Origin: Clostridium sp. CAG:169
Lineage (GTDB): Bacteria > Bacillota > Clostridia > Oscillospirales > Ruminococcaceae
NCBI GenBank assembly: GCA_000435195.1
Contig: FR880253.1
Coordinates: 4,818-11,347, forward strand
Reading direction: 5' to 3'
DNA length: 6,530 bases
The notes under the pieces are model-generated. The model made no database searches. It was not told the origin of the DNA and was given only the letters and a program-made list of their open reading frames with translations. Position numbers and translations under genes: made by a program. Below, in pieces: positions 1 through 5,755 of the stretch (its first letter is position 1; each line of letters starts with the position of its first letter).

Positions 1-524
1 TGCTGCACATACTCGATCAGCGGCTGTGCCAACTCATCGTAGGAGTAAAAGCGTTCGCTGTCCGCTTTGTCCTTGACCCGCCAGGAACCGGCGTGCAGCT
101 CGTAGATGTTCATGGGACGGTTATAGTTTTTCTCCCGCTGCGCCATATAAGCCTCGTCCTGCCAGCGGTATCCCTCCAGAAAGCGGATGACCGAGGCAGT
201 GCCCGGGCGCAGCTCGCTGCCAAAGGCAAAGGGGTCGGCGCGGTCCATGAGCTGCCCGTCCGCTGTGGTGATTTGGTATTTATACATCTGACCCTCCTGC
301 GGTTCGGAAGAGGTGAGGGTCCAAACCCCGCAGTCGAGCCGCTGCATCTGCCAGGGCTGCCAGCGGTTAAATGTACCAATGAGGGCGACATTTTGCGCAT
401 AGGGAGCATAGACAGAGAAACGGACTTTGCGTATCCCGTCTTCCCATACGGGGTGTGCGCCAAACTGCCGGTAGCCGTGTGAGCTGTCACCGCGCAGATA
501 GTTGAGAAGAGAATCCATGTTCAT
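1..524 (-). CDS. glgB: 1,4-alpha-glucan branching enzyme GlgB, N-terminal part (runs off the left edge)
   Basis: Branching enzyme cuts alpha-1,4 glucan chains and re-attaches them by alpha-1,6 bonds in cytoplasmic glycogen synthesis. The frame is open from an ATG at 524 to the window edge, giving 174 codons of a protein that is usually about 600-750 residues. Residues about 20-110 read as a CBM48 beta-sandwich: FGAHPV, then VRFSVYAPYAQNVALIGTFNRW at 34-55 as the typical APxAxxVxxxGxFNxW pattern, YKYQI at 81-85 and ADPFAF at 96-101. NIYELHAGSWR at 139-149 is the GlgB-typical first strand of the GH13 barrel. The GH13 catalytic Asp and Glu lie outside the window. AAAGG at 532-536 sits 7 bases before the ATG at 524. 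A second in-frame ATG at 518 is possible but worse placed. The gene is divergent from ald. A GlgB-like trehalose trehalohydrolase is a less likely alternative. Confidence 0.9.
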   Translation of the reverse strand, partial: MNMDSLLNYLRGDSSHGYRQFGAHPVWEDGIRKVRFSVYAPYAQNVALIGTFNRWQPWQMQRLDCGVWTLTSSEPQEGQMYKYQITTADGQLMDRADPFAFGSELRPGTASVIRFLEGYRWQDEAYMAQREKNYNRPMNIYELHAGSWRVKDKADSERFYSYDELAQPLIEYVQ

Positions 525-582
525 GCTGACACCTTTCTCCATCGGGGAAATAAGTTCCCGCTGCGATGGACGCGTTTTCTTT

Positions 583-610
583 ATTATATCGGATTTGCCG
601 ACAAAAGCAA
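583..610 (-). promoter_or_regulatory. Candidate glgB promoter
   Basis: On the minus strand a perfect TATAAT lies at 583-588. A weak -35 (TTGCTT, 605-610) lies 16 bases upstream of it. The predicted start near 576 would give a leader of about 50 bases before the glgB ATG at 524. The -10 is convincing but the -35 matches only the first three consensus bases, so an activator may be needed or the site may be spurious. Confidence 0.35.
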
Positions 611-638
611 AGAAAGAATTGCGAAATAAAAAATTATC

Positions 639-652
639 GACAATCTTTTGTC
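639..652. repeat. Small inverted repeat in the glgB-ald intergenic region
   Basis: GACAA and TTGTC form perfect 5-base arms around a 4-base centre (TCTT). The repeat lies just upstream of the candidate ald -35 (659-664). The hexamer CGACAA of its left end also occurs at 599-604, about 39 bases away. It could be a regulator site for either divergent gene, but arms this short arise often by chance in AT-rich DNA. Confidence 0.2.
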
Positions 653-658
653 AACATA

Positions 659-687
659 TTGCAAAAATTATAGAGATGTTGCATAAT
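659..687 (+). promoter_or_regulatory. Candidate ald promoter
   Basis: TTGCAA at 659-664 and CATAAT at 682-687 are separated by exactly 17 bases (4 of 6 and 5 of 6 consensus matches). The predicted start is about 693-695, leaving a leader of about 55 bases before the ald ATG. A TTGTCA at 648-653 is a better -35 by itself, but its only nearby partner (TATAGA, 669-674) is 15 bases away. Confidence 0.45.
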
Positions 688-694
688 AGAAACA

Positions 695-715
695 GGAAAA
701 TCCGAAGGGTTTTCC
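695..715 (+). promoter_or_regulatory. Stem-loop at the predicted 5' end of the ald mRNA
   Basis: GGAAAATCC (695-703) pairs with GGGTTTTCC (707-715) over 9 base pairs with one G-U wobble, closing a GAA loop. No T-run follows, so it is not an intrinsic terminator. It falls at or within a base or two of the start predicted from the -10 at 682-687, and 21 bases upstream of the GAGG ribosome site. It could be a 5'-end mRNA stabilising hairpin or, as DNA, an operator. The structure is seen directly; the role is inferred. Confidence 0.4.
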
Positions 716-748
716 AACAAGTGTATTTTAGAAAGTGAGGCAGGAAAT

Positions 749-1861
749 ATGAGGATCGGAAGCGTTAGGGAAATTAAGAAATTTGAGTACCGTGTTGGTC
801 TGACTCCAGATAACGTAAAAAGCTATGTCAACGCAGGACACCAGGTTTATATCGAGCGCAATGCCGGTGTTGGCTCGGGATTTATGACAGAAGACTATGT
901 CAAAGCAGGAGCCACCATTTTGGAGACCGCACGAGAGGTCTGGGAAACTGCCGAAATGATTGTCAAGGTAAAAGAACCGCTTCCTGATGAATACCAGTAT
1001 TTCCGCAAGGGTCAGATCATCTATACCTATCTGCATCTGGCAGCAGACCGCGCCTTGACCGATGCCATGCTGTCTTCGGGTGTTTCCGGTGTTGCTTATG
1101 AAACACTGGCGGACAAAAACGGCTATCTGCCGCTGCTGGCGCCGATGAGCCAGATTGCGGGTAGACTGAGCGTGCAGGAAGGCGCCAAATATCTGGAAAA
1201 ACTTTACGGCGGCTCGGGCGTGCTGCTTTCCGGTGTGCCGGGTACTCCAAGAGCCAATGTCGTCATCTTAGGCGGCGGCAGTGTCGGTACCAACGCCTGC
1301 AAAATCGCAGTCGGCATGGGAGCCAACGTCACCATCATGGACATCAACATCCATCGGCTGGAATATCTGGACGACATCTTTGGCGCACGAGTGCAGACCC
1401 TCTACTCCAACGATGTCAACGTAGAAAATGCTTTGAAGACAGCGGACTTGGTGGTGGGTGCTGTGCTGATTCCGGGCAAAAAGGCGCCGAAGATTATCCG
1501 CCGCTCCTACCTGCGTGAGATGCGCCCGGGTTCGGTCATTGTGGACGTTGCCGTTGACCAGGGCGGATGCTGTGAAACGACCCAGATGACCTATCACGAC
1601 GACCCAATCTACAAGGTGGACGGTGTCGTTCACTACTGTGTAGGCAATATGCCGGGCGCAGTTCCAAGGACCTCGACCATCGCACTGACCAATGCGACAC
1701 TGGGCTTTGGTCTGCTGCTGGCAGAGCATGGTTTGGAGGAAGCTTGCCACAGGGACGAACGGCTCTACTCGGCAGTCAACACCTATGACGGCAAGATTAC
1801 CTACGAAAACGTTGCGCTGAGCTTCAAGATGCCTTATACCAACATTCGGGAATGCTTCTAA
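749..1861 (+). CDS. ald: Alanine dehydrogenase
   Basis: Cytoplasmic NAD-dependent enzyme that interconverts L-alanine with pyruvate, ammonia and NADH. It serves in alanine catabolism or, in the reverse direction, in reoxidising NADH and assimilating ammonia. The 370-residue product matches the family length (about 370) without gaps. Family residues sit at the standard positions: Arg15, Lys75 in KVKEP, His96 in YLHLAAD, Asp270 in VDVAVDQGGC and Asn300 in CVGNMPGAV. The Rossmann NAD site is GGGSVGTNA at 175-183, with Asp198 at the end of strand 2, which favours NAD over NADP. Residues 1-130 and the C-terminal part form the catalytic domain around the central NAD domain (about 140-300). GAGG at 737-740 lies 8 bases before the ATG. 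It appears monocistronic, with its own promoter and terminator. It is clearly not the related transhydrogenase alpha subunit or saccharopine dehydrogenase, given length and motifs. Confidence 0.97.
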   Translation: MRIGSVREIKKFEYRVGLTPDNVKSYVNAGHQVYIERNAGVGSGFMTEDYVKAGATILETAREVWETAEMIVKVKEPLPDEYQYFRKGQIIYTYLHLAADRALTDAMLSSGVSGVAYETLADKNGYLPLLAPMSQIAGRLSVQEGAKYLEKLYGGSGVLLSGVPGTPRANVVILGGGSVGTNACKIAVGMGANVTIMDINIHRLEYLDDIFGARVQTLYSNDVNVENALKTADLVVGAVLIPGKKAPKIIRRSYLREMRPGSVIVDVAVDQGGCCETTQMTYHDDPIYKVDGVVHYCVGNMPGAVPRTSTIALTNATLGFGLLLAEHGLEEACHRDERLYSAVNTYDGKITYENVALSFKMPYTNIRECF

Positions 1862-1884
1862 TTTTCTTCCTTTGCATAACAACG

Positions 1885-1916
1885 ACCGCCGGCAGATTTG
1901 TCTGTCGGCGGTTTTT
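1885..1916 (+). terminator. Intrinsic terminator of ald
   Basis: ACCGCCGGCAGA (1885-1896) pairs with TCTGTCGGCGGT (1901-1912) over 12 base pairs with one G-U wobble, closing a TTTG loop. Five T residues (1912-1916) follow at once. It starts 24 bases after the ald stop. Read from the minus strand the same hairpin has no T-run behind it, so it should stop ald transcripts better than those of the convergent patatin gene, whose stop codon is only 5 bases away. Confidence 0.93.
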
Positions 1917-1921
1917 ATATT

Positions 1922-2767
1922 TTATGCACCCTTCATCCACTGTCGAATTCGTTCGCCGTCCTGCCAACCGAGCTGATAGAGCGACTGGATGGCATCCTTG
2001 TTCTTGGCTAGGGTATCCACACCCATCGTGTCACAGGGTTCGACAATCAGCAGTCGACCCTCCTGCTGATACTGTTTGGCGCGGGCAACACAGGCGTTGT
2101 AGCGCTCGGCGCGGGTGCGCAGCTGATGGGCAGAGGCGGGAAATTCCCGTTCGATCATGCGGGCAATCAGCTGGTCTTTGCGGGAGGAACGGGGAATATC
2201 GCTGGGTTTGGTGAGCAGCAGGACGACACGGTCACAACCAAGGTCAAACGCCTTTTGGATGGGGACCGGGTCTGCCAGCGCACCGTCGTAGTACAGCACA
2301 CCGTCGAGCAAAAACGGACGATTGACCCCCGGCAGACAGGAGGATGCCATGAAGATGCGGTAGTCATCCTGCCGGATGTCCTCCTTGGTGAAATATCTTG
2401 GCTTGCCGGACACCGCTTCCTCTGCCACCACCCAAAACTGTGCCGGATGGTGCAGGAGGCTGGAATAGTTGAGCGCATTTTCTCCGTCCTGATTGCTCAA
2501 GGTAGCGTAGATGTATTCCAAATCGACGTAGGAATGGGTGTGGAAAAAATTGTGCAAGCTCATGTATTCCTTCCGAAATGCGTAATCGTGGTAGAAGAAC
2601 AGGTTGCGCCCCATCTGACCGGACAGATAGGATGCAAGATTGGCGCTTCCGGCAGAAACACCGATGCAAAGGTCAAATTGGATGTTTTCTTTCAGGCATC
2701 GGTCCAGCACACCCGAGGCATAGACGCCGCGCATTCCGCCGCCAACATCCACAACAGCTGTTTTCAT
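1922..2767 (-). CDS. Patatin-like phospholipase/esterase (YjjU type)
   Basis: A 281-residue cytoplasmic-looking lipid acyl hydrolase with no signal peptide or membrane segment. The patatin Ser-Asp dyad is intact: oxyanion loop GGGMRG at 9-14, nucleophile Ser38 in GVSAG (36-40), and Asp161 in DGALADPVP. Overall order, including RKEYM near 65-69 and ASSCLPGVNRP near 141-151, resembles bacterial YjjU/RssA-like patatins. The substrate is not known; phospholipid or other acyl esters are expected from the family. The ATG at 2767 was chosen because GGGAGG at 2776-2781 lies 8 bases upstream. The frame stays open upstream to an ATG at 2950, but those 61 codons run through AT-rich intergenic DNA and would put the ribosome site inside the gene. 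It is convergent with ald and divergent from clpE. No promoter is clear; a TATACT (minus strand, 2801-2806) has only a poor -35. No terminator of its own is visible. Confidence 0.92.
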   Translation of the reverse strand: MKTAVVDVGGGMRGVYASGVLDRCLKENIQFDLCIGVSAGSANLASYLSGQMGRNLFFYHDYAFRKEYMSLHNFFHTHSYVDLEYIYATLSNQDGENALNYSSLLHHPAQFWVVAEEAVSGKPRYFTKEDIRQDDYRIFMASSCLPGVNRPFLLDGVLYYDGALADPVPIQKAFDLGCDRVVLLLTKPSDIPRSSRKDQLIARMIEREFPASAHQLRTRAERYNACVARAKQYQQEGRLLIVEPCDTMGVDTLAKNKDAIQSLYQLGWQDGERIRQWMKGA

Positions 2768-2781
2768 CTTTTTTTCCTCCC

Positions 2782-2957
2782 GTTTTCCAATAATATTTTC
2801 AGTATACTTCTTTTCCTCACAAAAATATACAGACAAATCGGTCAAAATGCCCAGCTTGTGCGGCAAAAGAAGGGAAAACGGATGTAATTCTCTAGCCGGA
2901 AAGAAGAAATCTGCCGCACTTTTTGCAGCATAGAAAACAGGGAAAGGCAAATGCTGT
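2782..2957. other. Left part of the patatin-clpE divergent intergenic region, no gene seen
   Basis: AT-rich DNA lying between the patatin ribosome site and the clpE promoter. On the minus strand there is a possible -10 (TATACT, 2801-2806) with no good -35. An inverted repeat, AAACAG (2935-2940) and CTGTTT (2954-2959) with 13 bases between, touches the clpE -35. I see no convincing gene, RNA or terminator here. Confidence 0.5.
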
Positions 2958-2986
2958 TTGAGTATATAGGAAAAATATGTTATACT
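2958..2986 (+). promoter_or_regulatory. clpE promoter, sigma-A type with extended -10
   Basis: TTGAGT at 2958-2963 and TATACT at 2981-2986 are separated by exactly 17 bases, and a TG at 2978-2979 gives an extended -10 (TGT then TATACT). The predicted start is about 2992-2994, giving a long leader of about 148 bases before the clpE ATG. This is the best promoter in the region and faces only clpE. Confidence 0.68.
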
Positions 2987-2992
2987 TATCTT

Positions 2993-3024
2993 TACCTCAA
3001 ACGGACAGTTTGTGGTATTTGTGG
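2993..3024. promoter_or_regulatory. Putative operator: TTTGWGG heptamer cluster over the clpE start site
   Basis: Three copies of TTTGWGG occur here: one inverted (CCTCAAA, 2995-3001) and two direct (TTTGTGG at 3009-3015 and 3018-3024). The first two belong to an imperfect palindrome with 10-base arms, TACCTCAAAC (2993-3002) and GTTTGTGGTA (3008-3017), with one mismatch and a 5-base centre (GGACA). GGACAG is also repeated at 3003-3008 and 3024-3029. The cluster covers the predicted start, where a repressor would block transcription; as RNA the palindrome could also form a leader hairpin. It does not match the CtsR operator (tandem RGTCAAA with period 10) or CIRCE. Confidence 0.42.
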
Positions 3025-3056
3025 GACAGCAAAGTAAAGGAATTTAAGATGTGGTC

Positions 3057-3085
3057 TTTATTTGTTCACAAAATCAGTCTATAAT
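3057..3085 (+). promoter_or_regulatory. Possible second clpE promoter
   Basis: A perfect TATAAT at 3080-3085 lies 56 bases before the clpE ATG. The hexamer 17 bases upstream (TTTATT, 3057-3062) is a poor -35. The spacer holds a small palindrome, TTTGT and ACAAA around TC (3061-3072), and a TGTGGT related to the upstream heptamers lies at 3050-3055. It could be a weak or activator-dependent start, or chance in AT-rich DNA. Confidence 0.25.
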
Positions 3086-3120
3086 GAGAACCATGGTGAG
3101 GAAAGATACGACCTGAGAAG

Positions 3121-3126
3121 AAAGGA
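3121..3126 (+). promoter_or_regulatory. Distant ribosome binding site of clpE
   Basis: AAAGGA is the only Shine-Dalgarno-like sequence near the clpE start, but it lies 14 bases from the ATG, longer than the usual 5-9. An in-frame TAG at 3138-3140 directly precedes the ATG, so no earlier start exists in this frame. The next Met (codon 5, ATG at 3153) has no better site. Confidence 0.5.
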
Positions 3127-3140
3127 TGTTTTTATAATAG

Positions 3141-5492
3141 ATGAATCCGAATATGCTTTGTTCAAAATGTAAAAAAAGAATGGCGGTCGTTTTTGTTACC
3201 CGCATGGAGGGTGATAAACCGATCAACGAAGGACTTTGTATCAAGTGTGCCAAAGAGATGAACATTAAGCCGGTCACCGACCTGCTGGATAAAATGGGCA
3301 TCACCGATGAGCAGCTGGATGCAATGGATGACCAGATGGCAGGGTTGATCGACAGCTTTGGCGACAGCTTTGACATGGGCGGTGCGCAGTCGATGCCGTT
3401 CATGCAGATGTTCAATATGCCGGCTCAACAGGAGGAGCCGGAGGATGAGTCGGAGCTGGATGGCGACTATGCCGGCGGCGAGCTGGAAAGCTATGAGCAG
3501 GAAGAAGCAGACGGCGTACAGCAGGAGGACAGACGCTCCTCAAAGGAAAAGCGTCAGCAGGAAAAGGAACGCAAAAAGTACAAGTTCCTGTCCGCTCACT
3601 GTGAAAACCTGACCCAAAAGGCAAAGGACGGCAAGATCGACCACATCGTCGGCAGGGATAAAGAGATCGAGAGAGTCATCCAAATCCTCAATAGACGAAC
3701 CAAAAACAACCCTTGCCTGATCGGTGAACCCGGCGTCGGCAAGACTGCGATTGCAGAAGGCATTGCGCAGAAACTGGCAGAGGGAAATGTTCCGGCTATG
3801 TTGCAGGGCAAGGAGTTGTACCTGCTGGATATGACCTCGCTGGTAGCGGGGACCCAGTTCCGCGGGCAGTTTGAAAGCCGCGTCAAGGGACTGCTTGACG
3901 ACGTGCGCAAGGTGGGCAACGCCATCCTGTTCATTGACGAGGTACACAGTCTGGTGGGCGCCGGCGATTCGGAAGGCTCGATGAATGCGGCAAACATCCT
4001 CAAACCGGCGCTTTCCCGCGGAGAGATTCAGGTCATTGGTGCAACCACCTTCGACGAATACCGCAAGCACATTGAGAAGGATGCTGCGCTCGAACGCCGC
4101 TTCCAGCCGGTCAAGGTGGACCAGCCGACCATCGAGCAGACGGTTGAGGTGCTCAAGGGCATCAAAAAATATTACGAGCAGTTCCATCGGGTCACAGTGA
4201 CCGATGAGATTGCCCGCCGCGCGGTGCTGTATTCGGAGCGGTACATCAACGACCGCTTTTTGCCGGATAAAGCCATCGACCTGCTGGACGAGGCGTGCTC
4301 CTGCGCCAACCTGCGCAACAAGGTACTGGCACAGTATGATGAATACAACCGTCAGATCGGCGTTTATCAGAAGGTGATCGAGCGGGAGGAGCAGAAGGAA
4401 CAGGACATCGACTATGAAAAGCTGGCAGAAAATAAGGCAAAGGTTCTACAGCTTCAGGGACAGGCGGACAGCCTGCGGGAAGAAGCGCTGGGCGAAAAGG
4501 TGACCGACGAGGATTTGGCAAAGGTCATCGAGCTGTGGACCGGCATCCCCGCCAGCAAGATTCAGGAATCGGAGATGCAGCGGGTGGCAAATCTGGAGCA
4601 GGCGCTGCAAAAACGCATCATCGGGCAGGACGAAGCCATCCGCCTGGTCAGCGCAGCTGTCAGACGTTCCCGCGTACAAATCAGCAAAAAGCGCCGTCCG
4701 GCTTCCTTCATCTTTGTAGGACCGACCGGTGTCGGCAAGACCGAGCTGGTCAAAGCGCTGTCGGAGGAGCTGTTTGACCAGCAGAATCCGCTGATTCGTC
4801 TGGATATGTCCGAATTTATGGAAAAGCACAGCGTGGCACGCATCATCGGTGCGCCTCCCGGCTATGTGGGATATGACGAGGCAGGACAGCTGACCGAAAA
4901 GGTCAGAAGACGCCCTTATTCGGTCGTTCTGTTCGACGAGATTGAAAAGGCGCACCCGGATGTTATGAACATCCTGCTGCAGATTCTGGATGAAGGCAAG
5001 ATCACCGATGCACAGGGAAGAATCGTTTCCTTTGAAAGCACCGTTATCATCATGACCTCCAACTGCGGCAGCGAGCAGCGTTCCTCCTCGCTGGGCTTCA
5101 ACAAGAGCGTTTCCGATATTGCCCGCGACCGGGTAATGCAGTCGCTTTCGGAATTTTTGCGCCCGGAATTTTTGGGCAGGGTGGACGAGATTGTCGTCTT
5201 TAACCAGTTGACCGAGCAGGACTTTGTCAGCATCGCAGCCCTGATGCTGGGAGAGCTCAAGGAGCCTTTGGCAGAAAAAGGCATCACCCTGCTGTGGGAG
5301 CAGCAGGCACTGGAGCTGCTGGCAAAGAAGGCACACGGCAAGCAGGGCGGCGCCAGAGATTTGCGCCGACTGATTCGCAAAGAGGTGGAGGACAAGATTT
5401 GTTCTCTGCGGGTGGAACGCTACCAGTGTCAGCCGGCAGGCATCAGCGTCAGTGTGAAAGAGGACAACATTGTTTTGAACGTGCTGGATTAA
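3141..5492 (+). CDS. clpE: ClpE-type AAA+ unfoldase (Clp protease ATP-binding subunit)
   Basis: Hexameric Hsp100 ATPase that unfolds damaged proteins and feeds them to ClpP in the cytoplasm. The 783-residue order is as follows. An N-terminal zinc finger, Cys7/Cys10 and Cys33/Cys36 (CxxC-CxxC), replaces the Clp_N repeats of ClpA/ClpC. A linker at about 75-147 is first Met-rich, then acidic (98-130), then basic. AAA1 has Walker A GEPGVGKT (195-202), Walker B FIDE (264-267), pore-loop Phe240 and Arg319/Arg320. A short coiled-coil middle segment spans about 395-450. AAA2 has Walker A GPTGVGKT (527-534), Walker B LFDE (597-600), pore Tyr575 in GYVG, finger Arg680 and sensor-2 GARD (737-740). LGF at 651-653 matches the ClpP-docking loop, so it should act with ClpP rather than as a ClpB-like disaggregase. 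All key residues are intact. It is longer than B. subtilis ClpE (about 700), mainly through the linker. It stands alone, not in a ctsR-mcsA-mcsB-clpC operon. Some pipelines would call it ClpC. Confidence 0.93.
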   Translation: MNPNMLCSKCKKRMAVVFVTRMEGDKPINEGLCIKCAKEMNIKPVTDLLDKMGITDEQLDAMDDQMAGLIDSFGDSFDMGGAQSMPFMQMFNMPAQQEEPEDESELDGDYAGGELESYEQEEADGVQQEDRRSSKEKRQQEKERKKYKFLSAHCENLTQKAKDGKIDHIVGRDKEIERVIQILNRRTKNNPCLIGEPGVGKTAIAEGIAQKLAEGNVPAMLQGKELYLLDMTSLVAGTQFRGQFESRVKGLLDDVRKVGNAILFIDEVHSLVGAGDSEGSMNAANILKPALSRGEIQVIGATTFDEYRKHIEKDAALERRFQPVKVDQPTIEQTVEVLKGIKKYYEQFHRVTVTDEIARRAVLYSERYINDRFLPDKAIDLLDEACSCANLRNKVLAQYDEYNRQIGVYQKVIEREEQKEQDIDYEKLAENKAKVLQLQGQADSLREEALGEKVTDEDLAKVIELWTGIPASKIQESEMQRVANLEQALQKRIIGQDEAIRLVSAAVRRSRVQISKKRRPASFIFVGPTGVGKTELVKALSEELFDQQNPLIRLDMSEFMEKHSVARIIGAPPGYVGYDEAGQLTEKVRRRPYSVVLFDEIEKAHPDVMNILLQILDEGKITDAQGRIVSFESTVIIMTSNCGSEQRSSSLGFNKSVSDIARDRVMQSLSEFLRPEFLGRVDEIVVFNQLTEQDFVSIAALMLGELKEPLAEKGITLLWEQQALELLAKKAHGKQGGARDLRRLIRKEVEDKICSLRVERYQCQPAGISVSVKEDNIVLNVLD

Positions 5493-5499
5493 TACACGC

Positions 5500-5539
5500 A
5501 GCGGGGACAGATAATCTTCTGCCCTCGCTTTTCTTTTTC
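5500..5539 (+). terminator. Intrinsic terminator of clpE
   Basis: AGCGGGGACAGA (5500-5511) pairs with TCTGCCCTCGCT (5518-5529) around a 6-base loop, with one G-U wobble and one A-C mismatch. A T-rich run follows (TTTTCTTTTT, about 5529-5539). It begins 8 bases after the clpE stop, so clpE is probably the last gene of its transcript and the ABC gene has its own promoter. Confidence 0.87.
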
Positions 5540-5665
5540 TGCTCTAAAAGATGGTAGAAATGTTCACATTTTTTTGTTACACTGAAAAGAATCGAATGGC
5601 AGATACTCCGCTTATCAGGCAAAAAAAGAGAGAACCGCTGCCAAACGTAAAATCGTTGGAAGAAC

Positions 5666-5695
5666 TTGACAGGTGTAGACATTGTGTGCTATTCT
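5666..5695 (+). promoter_or_regulatory. Promoter of the ABC exporter gene
   Basis: A perfect -35 TTGACA (5666-5671) and TATTCT (5690-5695) are 18 bases apart, with TG at 5687-5688 giving an extended -10 (TGC then TATTCT). The predicted start is about 5701-5703, with a leader of about 54 bases before the ATG. This is the strongest promoter match in the window, suggesting good basal expression. I see no clear operator repeat next to it. Confidence 0.75.
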
Positions 5696-5755
5696 GATTT
5701 CATACGATGCAAACTTTTGGTTGTGTTCGTTCAGATTAAAAAGGGAGGTCAGAGG

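Noticed and set aside
502..738. 78-codon plus-strand open frame in the glgB-ald intergenic region
   Set aside because: It starts inside glgB on the opposite strand, has no ribosome site, and crosses the promoter and hairpin of ald.
1268..1882. 204-codon minus-strand open frame opposite ald
   Set aside because: It is a shadow of the well-conserved ald gene with no ribosome site and no recognisable motif.
2832..2846. CtsR-like tandem half sites (GACAAA, GTCAAA)
   Set aside because: The half sites have a 9-base rather than 10-base period, one has a mismatch, and they lie over 100 bases upstream of the clpE promoter.
2768..2950. 61-codon N-terminal extension of the patatin gene to an ATG at 2950
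   Set aside because: The extension runs through AT-rich intergenic DNA, while GGGAGG placed 8 bases before the ATG at 2767 and the oxyanion loop right after it mark the true start.
3093..3116. Seven-residue leader ORF upstream of clpE
   Set aside because: It has no Shine-Dalgarno site, no attenuator structure and no run of a regulatory amino acid; it is probably chance.
3133..3138. TATAAT just before the clpE ATG as a promoter
   Set aside because: It has no -35 at suitable spacing and would give a nearly leaderless mRNA lacking the ribosome site.
4446..5336. Long minus-strand open frame (296 codons) opposite clpE
   Set aside because: It lies fully inside the AAA2-coding part of clpE and its translation shows no recognisable domain; it is a codon-bias shadow.
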